Assembly: GCA_964347475.1 (NCBI GenBank)
Contig: CAYFYY010000003.1
Span: forward strand, 1-64,000
Source: GCA-020356105 sp964347475
GTDB taxonomy: Bacteria > Pseudomonadota > Alphaproteobacteria > UBA8366 > JADFVY01
Direction: 5' to 3'
Length of the DNA stretch: 64,000 nt
The position numbers and the translations under genes are program-made. Every line of letters starts with the position of its first letter. Within the stretch, counting starts at the first letter, position 1. The notes under the pieces are model-generated. The model had not been told where the DNA came from, made no database searches, and saw only the letters and a program-made list of their open reading frames with translations. This document shows positions 58,344-64,000 of the stretch, in pieces.

Positions 58344-59798
58344 TCAGGCCACCCCGCCCATGCAGATGTACTTCACCTCCAGGAACTCATCGAGGCCGTA
58401 GTGCGAGCCCTCGCGGCCGATCCCGGATTCCTTGACGCCGCCGAACGGTGCGATCTCGGTCGAGATGATGCCGACATTGGCGCCGACGATGCCGTATTCG
58501 AGGCCCTCGGAGACCCGCCAGACGCGCCCCATGTCGCGGCTGTAGAAATAGGCGGCGAGGCCGAACTCGGTATCGTTCGCCATCTCGATCGCCTCCTCCT
58601 CGGTCTTGAAGCGGAACAGCGGCGCCAGCGGCCCGAAGGTCTCCTCCCTGGTGACCCGCATCGAGGTGTCGACGTCGGCCAGGATGGTCGGCTGGAAGAA
58701 CGTGCCGCCGAGTTCATGGCGGCCACCGCCGGCGACGACCCGGGCCCCCTTGGACAGCGCATCGGCGATATGCTGCTCGACCTTCTCCACTGCGGCCATG
58801 TCGATCAGCGGGCCCTGGTTGACGCCGTCCTCGACGCCGCTGCCGACCTTCAGGCCGGTCACCGCCTCGGACAGTTTCGCGGCGAAGGCCTCGTAGACCC
58901 CGTCCTGCACCAGCAGGCGGTTGGCGCAGACGCAGGTCTGCCCGGCATTGCGGTATTTCGAGGCCATCGCGCCCTCGACCGCGGCGTCGAGATCGGCATC
59001 GTCGAACACGATGAACGGCGCGTTGCCGCCGAGCTCCATGCTCACCTTCTTGACCGTGCCGGCACACTGCTGCATCAGCGTCTTGCCGATCTCCGTCGAG
59101 CCGGTGAAGGTGAGCTTGCGGACGATCGGGTTCGAGGTCATCTCGCCGCCGATCGCCTTGGCGCTGCCGGTGACGACGCTGAACACGCCCTTCGGCACGC
59201 CGGCGCGCTCCGCGAGCTCGGCGAGCGCCAGGGCGGAATAAGGCGTCGCCGTCGCCGGCTTGACCACCATCGGGCAGCCGGCGGCGAGCGCCGGTCCGGC
59301 CTTGCGGGTGATCATCGCCGCCGGGAAGTTCCACGGCGTGATCGCGGCGCAGACGCCGACCGGCTCCTTGATCACGACGACGCGGCGGTCCCCCATATGG
59401 GTCGGGATCACCTCGCCGTAGGCGCGGCGTCCCTCCTCGGCGAACCATTCGAGGAACGAGGCGGCATACGCCACTTCGCCCTTGGCCTCGGGCAGCGGCT
59501 TGCCCTGCTCGGTGGTCATCAAGAGGCCGAGATCGTCCTGGTTATCCATCATCAGCTCGTACCAGCGGCGGATGATGGTGGCGCGCTCCTTGGCGGTCTT
59601 CGCGCGCCACGCCGGCCATGCCGCATTGGCGGCCTCGATGGCCCGGCGCGTCTCGTTCGCGCCCATCTTCGGCACGGTGCCGAGAATCTCGTTGGTCGCC
59701 GGGTCGTTCACCTCGATCGTCGCACCGTCATCGGCATCTAGCCAGGCGCCATCGATATAGCATTTTTGCCGGAACAGGCTCTGGTCCTTGAGCTTCAT
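58344..59798 (-). CDS. gabD: NAD(P)-dependent succinate-semialdehyde dehydrogenase
   Basis: Aldehyde dehydrogenase of 484 residues, in the GabD branch (succinate semialdehyde to succinate in 4-aminobutyrate catabolism). Features: VNDPATNEILGTVP at the N terminus, PWNFPAAMITRKAGPALAAG, FTGSTEIGKTLM, the catalytic Glu in MELGGNAPFIVFDDAD and catalytic Cys in NAGQTCVCANR, and C-terminal GREGSHYGLDEFLEVKYICMG, here GSHYGLDEFLEVKY. The KYICMG ending is characteristic of GabD. No GABA aminotransferase gene is nearby. Confidence 0.93.
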   Translation of the reverse strand: MKLKDQSLFRQKCYIDGAWLDADDGATIEVNDPATNEILGTVPKMGANETRRAIEAANAAWPAWRAKTAKERATIIRRWYELMMDNQDDLGLLMTTEQGKPLPEAKGEVAYAASFLEWFAEEGRRAYGEVIPTHMGDRRVVVIKEPVGVCAAITPWNFPAAMITRKAGPALAAGCPMVVKPATATPYSALALAELAERAGVPKGVFSVVTGSAKAIGGEMTSNPIVRKLTFTGSTEIGKTLMQQCAGTVKKVSMELGGNAPFIVFDDADLDAAVEGAMASKYRNAGQTCVCANRLLVQDGVYEAFAAKLSEAVTGLKVGSGVEDGVNQGPLIDMAAVEKVEQHIADALSKGARVVAGGGRHELGGTFFQPTILADVDTSMRVTREETFGPLAPLFRFKTEEEAIEMANDTEFGLAAYFYSRDMGRVWRVSEGLEYGIVGANVGIISTEIAPFGGVKESGIGREGSHYGLDEFLEVKYICMGGVA

Positions 59799-59975
59799 CT
59801 AAGGTGTCTCCCTGCGGAAAAGTGGAATGGGAATGTCGAAATCCGCTGCAGTATAATTGCGCGGCGGACCGGTGTTAACAGATTGCGGCCGCGCATGCCA
59901 GTCGCGCGGATGCGGCTTGCGTTGGCGCTGTTTGTTGCGCATAAGGGCCGCTCCCGGGGACGTGAGGACGGGCGC

Positions 59976-61385
59976 ATGGCTCTAAGTTCGGCAATTCCAC
60001 GCAGGGCATTCCTCGGTTCCGCGGCGGCCGCCGTCGCGGCGGTGCCGCTGGCGGCGGGCGTCCGGCGTGCGGCCGGCGCCGGGCCGCGCACATTCACCCT
60101 GACCGCCGCGCCCGCCACCGTGAAGCTGGTCGGCGGCGAATGGCCGGCCACCGATGCATGGGCGTACAACGGGACGGTGCCGGGCCCGGAGCTGCGGGTC
60201 CGCCAGGGCGACTCGATCCGGGTTGACGTGCGCAACGGTCTCGGCGAGCCGACCACGGTGCACTGGCACGGCATCCGGCTGCCGAACGCGATGGACGGCG
60301 TGCCCGACCTGACGCAGAAGCCGATCCTGCCGGGCGAGGACTTCACCTACGAATTCGAAGCCGTCGATGCCGGCAGCTTCTGGTACCACCCCCATGTCAA
60401 CAGCGCCGAGCAGCAGGGCCGCGGGCTGGCCGGACCGCTGATCGTCGAGGAGCGCGAGCCGATCGCGGTCGACCGCGACGTCACGTGGGTGATCGACGAC
60501 TGGCTGCTGCGCGAGACGGCCCAGATCGACGACAGCTTCGGACATCGCGGCCAGATGAGCCATGGCGGGCGCATCGGCAACACGGTGACCGTAAACGGCC
60601 GGGTCCCCGAGGCGTTCCGTGTGCGTGCCGGCGAGCGCATCCGGCTGCGCCTGATCAACGTCGCCAACGCCCGCACCTTCGCGATCGACTTCGGGGTCCT
60701 GAAACCGCGGGTCATCGCCCTGGACGGCCAGCCGGTGGCGCCGCACGAGCCGCCGGACGGCTACGTCGTTCTCGCCGCCGCGCAGCGCGCCGATCTGGTG
60801 ATCGACATGGACGGCCGGCCTGGCGATGCCGTGCAGCTGACGGACAGCTACTACCGCGGCCGCGCCTACGCGTTCCTGACGGTGCAATACGACGACGATC
60901 CGCCGCTGCGCGAGTCGCCGCTCGACGCGCCGGTCGCACTGCCTGCCAACCCTTTGCCCGCGCCGGTCGTCGACGACCAGGCCCAGCGCGAGCGGATCGT
61001 CCTCGAAGGCGGCGCCATGGGGCGCTTTCCGGAAGGCGCCGAGCGCTTCTTCGAGCAGAACCAGTTCTGGTTCGTGAACGGCCTGCCGGACAAGGGCCGG
61101 ACGACGCCGCTGATCGATATCGCGAAGGGCCGGACCTGCGTGATCGAGATGGTCAACCGGACCAGCTGGGAACACCCGATGCACCTGCACGGATTCGCGT
61201 TCCGGGTCGTGCGCCGGAACGGCGCGCCCAACATGCGCGGCGAATGGCTGGATACGGTCCTCGTCCGGGCGCAGGAGACGGTGGAGATCGCCTTCGTTGC
61301 CGACAATCCGGGCGACTGGCTGTTCCACTGCCACATCCTCGAGCACATGGCGGCCGGGATGAGCGGCATCGTCCGGGTCGCGTGA
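59976..61385 (+). CDS. Tat-exported multicopper oxidase
   Basis: A 469-residue three-domain multicopper oxidase. The N terminus has a twin-arginine signal (PRRAFLGSAAAAVAAVP). Copper-site motifs are HWHG (His96, His98), WYHPH (His138, His140), HPMHLHG near residue 410 and HCHILEHMAAGM at the C terminus, giving ligands for the T1 and trinuclear centres. The last His is followed by Met (HMAAGM), expected for a Met axial T1 ligand. It may oxidise metals or phenols; no copper-resistance partners are nearby. ATG 59976 is the start that gives the Tat signal. Confidence 0.92.
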   Translation: MALSSAIPRRAFLGSAAAAVAAVPLAAGVRRAAGAGPRTFTLTAAPATVKLVGGEWPATDAWAYNGTVPGPELRVRQGDSIRVDVRNGLGEPTTVHWHGIRLPNAMDGVPDLTQKPILPGEDFTYEFEAVDAGSFWYHPHVNSAEQQGRGLAGPLIVEEREPIAVDRDVTWVIDDWLLRETAQIDDSFGHRGQMSHGGRIGNTVTVNGRVPEAFRVRAGERIRLRLINVANARTFAIDFGVLKPRVIALDGQPVAPHEPPDGYVVLAAAQRADLVIDMDGRPGDAVQLTDSYYRGRAYAFLTVQYDDDPPLRESPLDAPVALPANPLPAPVVDDQAQRERIVLEGGAMGRFPEGAERFFEQNQFWFVNGLPDKGRTTPLIDIAKGRTCVIEMVNRTSWEHPMHLHGFAFRVVRRNGAPNMRGEWLDTVLVRAQETVEIAFVADNPGDWLFHCHILEHMAAGMSGIVRVA

Positions 61386-61388
61386 GCC

Positions 61389-62204
61389 GTGTCGGAACGC
61401 AAGGCGATCGGCTATCCCTACGACAAGAGCCTCCGCGCCCTCGTCGATCCTGCCCACGCGGGCGGTTTCTTCCGGCACTACCGGCCGAGGACCGAGGCGG
61501 CATGGTGCGCCGAATTCAGCCGGCTCACCTACTGCACGGACCAGGCATTGCTGGTCTCCAGCCTCGACTACGCCGGCTTCGAGCTGATCGCGGCGTTCGA
61601 CCGGGACGGGACAGAAGCCCTCCTCGCCCGGGGACCCGCGTTTTCCGTGCTTGCCTTTCGCGGCACCGACGACCTGCGGGCCTGGATCACGAACCTCGAC
61701 ATACGGCCGGCGCCGTGGCGCGGCGGCGGCAACGCGCATCGCGGGTTCGCCGAGGCGCTGGACCGCGTGTGGCTGGAGGCCGAGGCGTCGGTGGCGCGGG
61801 CCGGCCCACCGCTCCTGTTCACCGGCCACAGCCTGGGCGCGGCGCTCGCTACCCTCGCGGCGAGCCTCGTCCCGAAAGCCGTGCTCATCACCTTCGGCTC
61901 GCCCCGGGTCGGCGATGCCGGGTTTTGCGCCGCCATGCGGCGGCGGCCGGGCGAGGCGAAGCGCTTCGTCAACAACCGGGACGTCGTGTGCCGGGTCCCC
62001 TCGGCGCGGCTCGGCTATCGCCATGTCGGCGAGCCCTGGCTGATCGCCGCCGACGGCAGCGTGACACAAGACATCCCGCGCAGCCGCGGACTGGCCGCCC
62101 TGCTGCGGGACGGCCTTTCGAACGGCAGCGCCTGGCGGCGCGGCGACCTGCCCCGCGAGCTGACCGACCATTCGCCGATCAACTACGTCATGGCGCTGCG
62201 ATAG
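61389..62204 (+). CDS. Class 3 lipase-like alpha/beta hydrolase
   Basis: A 271-residue lipase of the class 3 (fungal lipase-like) family. The oxyanion/entry strand is FSVLAFRGTDDLRAWITNL, the nucleophile elbow GHSLGAALATLAA, the catalytic Asp is in NNRDVVCRVP and the His in LTDHSPINYV. No signal peptide is evident, so it is probably cytoplasmic or exported otherwise. GTG 61389 lies 3 bp past the multicopper oxidase stop, so the two are likely co-translated. Confidence 0.88.
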   Translation: MSERKAIGYPYDKSLRALVDPAHAGGFFRHYRPRTEAAWCAEFSRLTYCTDQALLVSSLDYAGFELIAAFDRDGTEALLARGPAFSVLAFRGTDDLRAWITNLDIRPAPWRGGGNAHRGFAEALDRVWLEAEASVARAGPPLLFTGHSLGAALATLAASLVPKAVLITFGSPRVGDAGFCAAMRRRPGEAKRFVNNRDVVCRVPSARLGYRHVGEPWLIAADGSVTQDIPRSRGLAALLRDGLSNGSAWRRGDLPRELTDHSPINYVMALR

Positions 62205-62282
62205 GGCGCACACCGCCCTGCGGCGGCTGCTCGGCGCAGCGGGGCTCCACGGCATGGAAACCTATGCGCGGAACGGGAAATC

Positions 62283-62382
62283 GTCATCGCGAGGCTGCGC
62301 AGCAGCCGCGGCGATCCAGCAAATTCTCTGTTTTCGCGACATGCTGGATTGCCGCGTCGGCCTTCGGCCTCCTCGCAATGAC
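62283..62382. repeat. Palindromic interspersed repeat (two inverted arms)
   Basis: The left arm 62283-62321 and the right arm 62342-62382 are inverted copies: both read gtcat(c/t)gcgagg at the outer end and cgcggc(g/a)atccagca at the inner end. Each holds its own small hairpin (gctgcgcagc and ggccttcggcc), and a 20-nt spacer separates them. This GTCATTGCGAGG...GCAATCCAGC type occurs as many copies in alphaproteobacterial genomes. Confidence 0.8.
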
Positions 62383-62433
62383 TCCTTTACGCTCCTTGCA
62401 AAGGTCTCCAGCATGAGCGCACTGCCGGTCGAG

Positions 62434-62500
62434 CCTTATGCTAAGGAGGCTGCGTCCTTCGACAAGCTCAGGATGAGACCAGCTGTCTCGAAGCGTGAGG
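62434..62500. repeat. Interspersed repeat of the CTTCGACAAGCTCAGGATGAG type
   Basis: Contains ccttcgacaagctcaggatgag and tgtctcgaagcgtgagg, widely repeated intergenic motifs in alphaproteobacteria. A small hairpin (ccttatgctaagg) lies at the left end. It follows the palindromic repeat at 62283-62382 by 51 bp, in the same intergenic region. Confidence 0.7.
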
Positions 62501-62560
62501 TCGCGCCGATTGTCTGTACCGATTCCATATGAATGGACAATGCCCCCGGGGACACGCGGA

Positions 62561-63080
62561 TCAGTCGCTCACCCTGATCCTTTTCACGCCCCGGCGTTCG
62601 ATCTTGGCCGATTCGTACTCGGCCTTCCACGGGATCTTGCTCCGCACGCAGGGAAACGACGGATTCTTCCCCAGCAACTCAAGAAACGTCGCCTTGGGAT
62701 CCCCGCCCTCCTTGAAGCCGTAGACGGGCACCGGCGCCATGAAAGTCGCGGTGCCGATCCTTGTATCATCGATGTAGACCTGCGAAATGTCAGCCCAGCG
62801 GCGGTTGTCCATCACGGAAAAGCTCGATGTCCCCCTCGTGTACCCCCCCGCACAGCGCGACCTTGCCGTCGGACTCGAACGCCTTGATCAGGAACAAGTC
62901 GAGGTTGCCGGCCCGGCTGAGAACCGAGAAGATCTCGTATTCGGTGTCGAAGGGCTGCGACGAGAGCGTTTCGTAATCGCTGCTGCAGCCGGCCAGCACG
63001 GCCGACAGGCCGAACAGCGCCAACGAGACGGGAGCGACCCTGCGTCGCCCGCCGACAGGGTGCCTGCGGGTAAATTTCAT
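62561..63080 (-). pseudogene. Lipoprotein gene with a frameshift at a C7 homopolymer
   Basis: The first part (from ATG 63080) encodes a lipoprotein: signal ending LSAVLAGCSS with a lipobox Cys, then SSQPFDTEYEIFSVLS and LFLIKAFESDGKVALCGG. It then runs into a stop after a run of seven C (62843-62849; seven G on the coding strand). Removing one G gives VALCGGYTRGTSSFSVMDN and continues smoothly into the other frame, NRRWADISQVYIDDTRIG to FLELLGKNPSFPCVRSKIPW, ending at 62561. The repaired protein would be about 170 residues. Either a sequencing error or a real phase-variable or dead gene. Family unknown. Confidence 0.8.
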
Positions 63081-63112
63081 CGGTGCCTTCCTCCATGTCC
63101 GGTTCTTCTTGT

Positions 63113-63131
63113 CGTGCGTCGCCGACGCACG
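63113..63131. promoter_or_regulatory. Palindrome upstream of the lipoprotein gene
   Basis: cgtgcgtcg at 63113-63121 and cgacgcacg at 63123-63131 are perfect 9-bp arms with one central base, 33 bp before the lipoprotein ATG. It could be a dimeric repressor site or a hairpin with a 5-nt loop in the leader. The rest of the 300-bp spacer to 63387 shows nothing else I can name. Confidence 0.4.
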
Positions 63132-63387
63132 TGGCATGATTTTGGGTTGCCGGGGATCACCCTAACACATCCCTCCGGAAAGCGGGAATCCAAGCGCCTT
63201 TTCGATGTCCGGCCGCCGAGGTCACCAGGTGCCGGCGCGTGCTTCGCAACGGTCACGAGAATGTTGATTGCGAGGGGCACGGTCCGTGAGTAATCTCGGT
63301 GCGTCGGGATATGGCGGTCTCCCGGCTTCCCAAGGCGCCCATCGCCCAAGCACCGCTCAACGCTCCGTGACGCGGAGGGTCGAGCAT

Positions 63388-63507
63388 ATGGGCGTGTCCA
63401 AAACAGCGATTGCTCCCGATGAATTTATCGCGGCCGTCGGCACCGCCGACCGGCCGGTATTCCTCGACCTGCGCCGGCGCTTTGTGCCCGGGGAGGTGGC
63501 GCGTTGA
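63388..63507 (+). CDS. Truncated rhodanese/ChrB-like N-terminal ORF
   Basis: A 39-residue ORF with a GGAGGG ribosome binding site before ATG 63388. Its sequence, TAIAPDEFIAAVGTADRPVFLDLRRR, resembles the first strand and helix of a rhodanese-type domain such as that found at the N terminus of chromate-resistance ChrB proteins, with the D(V/L)R element. The TGA at 63505-63507 overlaps the TTG start of the chromate transporter. The rest of the domain, including any catalytic Cys, is absent. It may be a relic now serving translational coupling. Confidence 0.55.
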   Translation: MGVSKTAIAPDEFIAAVGTADRPVFLDLRRRFVPGEVAR

Positions 63508-64000
63508 CCGCGCGTATGCCGGAGGCAACGCCCGGGCCGGGCGCGACAGCGGCCGGCATTCGCGCGGCGAATGTCGGCTTTGCCGAGGCGGTCCTGGTCT
63601 GGCTGAAGATCGGCTTCATCAGCTTCGGCGGGCCGGCCGGCCAGATCGCCCTGATGCATCGGCTTCTCGTCGAGGAAAAGCGCTGGATCAGCGAGAGCCG
63701 GTTCCTGCACGCGCTCAATTACTGCATGCTGCTGCCGGGCCCGGAGGCCCAGCAGCTGGCCACTTATGTCGGCTGGCTGTTGCACAGGACGATCGGTGGC
63801 CTGGTCGCGGGCATCCTGTTCGTCCTGCCCGGAGCCATCGTCATCCTCCTGCTCAGCATCCTGTACGCCGGGTTCCAGGATCTGACCATTGTCCAGGCCG
63901 TTTTCTTCGGCATCAAGGCGGCGGTCCTGGCCGTCGTGATCGAAGCCGTCCTGCGCATCGGCCGGCGCGCCCTGCGCAACCGGATCATGTACCTGCTGGC
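63504..64000 (+). CDS. chrA: Chromate transporter ChrA, N-terminal part (runs off the window)
   Basis: CHR-family membrane transporter that exports chromate. About 165 residues are seen: a short variable N terminus, then AEAVLVWLKIGFISFGGPAGQIALMH, the CHR signature with FxxFGGPxxQ, the ERRWI-like EEKRWI, FLHALNYCMLLPGPEAQQLATYVGW, the second signature with LPGPEAQQ, and GGLVAGILFVLPGAIVILLLS. The start is TTG 63504 with GGGGAGG at good spacing; ATG 63516 is an alternative. The stop lies beyond base 64000. Confidence 0.95.
   Translation, partial: MTARMPEATPGPGATAAGIRAANVGFAEAVLVWLKIGFISFGGPAGQIALMHRLLVEEKRWISESRFLHALNYCMLLPGPEAQQLATYVGWLLHRTIGGLVAGILFVLPGAIVILLLSILYAGFQDLTIVQAVFFGIKAAVLAVVIEAVLRIGRRALRNRIMYLL

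Noticed and set aside
59982..62255. Minus-strand open frame of 757 codons
   Set aside because: Antisense to the multicopper oxidase and lipase, whose catalytic motifs fix the coding strand.

Overview
The window is 64 kb of GC-rich DNA, densely coded on both strands. Its gene content points to an alphaproteobacterium, probably Rhodospirillales-like. The evidence is the purL - BolA - monothiol glutaredoxin order with rpsD nearby, class II DAHP synthase, citramalate synthase, TrmJ, a PhoPQ-like system with a PepSY partner, and CTTCGACAAGCTCAGGATGAG-type interspersed repeats. A 10-N gap and a foreign fragment inside aroG show that this is scaffolded draft sequence, probably a metagenome-assembled genome. 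No CRISPR array, insertion sequence, rRNA or tRNA was found.

Layout. 1-2180: end of purL, a BolA-family gene and grxD, closed by a terminator. 2324-3008: a Phd/VapC-type toxin-antitoxin pair with a clear operator. 3132-4364: a GerW/YtfJ - DUF2953 - small ORF cluster. 4573-8596: tag, a YciI-like gene, rpsD with promoter and terminator, a DUF6210-like gene, trmJ and a DUF2927-like periplasmic protein, all on the minus strand. 8597-11940: an accessory patch with a less GC-rich 600-bp leader, a 99-aa protein and a 755-aa metzincin-like metallopeptidase. 11947-22841: cimA, small membrane and envelope proteins, a PaaK/CapK-like adenylate-forming enzyme divergent from a gamma-glutamyltransferase-like gene and hyi, a DUF3105 protein, an arylsulfotransferase-like protein and two exported proteins.

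22879-25502 is a PepSY - response regulator - histidine kinase operon; the PepSY protein ends in a poly-Asp tail. 26095-30583 holds a YjdF-like protein, a flavin reductase, a SLC13-type permease with regulatory domains, a DUF1194 VWA-like protein and a nuclease-like lipoprotein. 30591-43284 is a long minus-strand block: nadE, gltX, cysS, a DksA-like protein, two LemA proteins, three tandem DUF2207-type proteins (the last without its ectodomain) and prfC. 43432-49783 has two tandem paralogues of unknown function, a four-PAS histidine kinase with a stand-alone receiver protein, and a MarR regulator divergent from a Spy/CpxP-like gene across a double-palindrome operator.

49795-64000 carries a nicotinate phosphoribosyltransferase, class II DAHP synthase (broken by an assembly chimera at 52187-52346), a DUF4153 membrane protein, glutathione reductase, an ABC-2 transporter pair, succinate-semialdehyde dehydrogenase, a Tat-exported multicopper oxidase with a class 3 lipase, interspersed palindromic repeats, a lipoprotein gene frameshifted at a C7 run, and a chromate transporter preceded by a remnant rhodanese/ChrB-like ORF. 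The features most worth following up are the metallopeptidase pair, the tandem paralogues at 43.4-45.3 kb, the LemA/DUF2207 expansion, the poly-Asp PepSY protein, and the chimeric join, which affects how the scaffold should be trusted.
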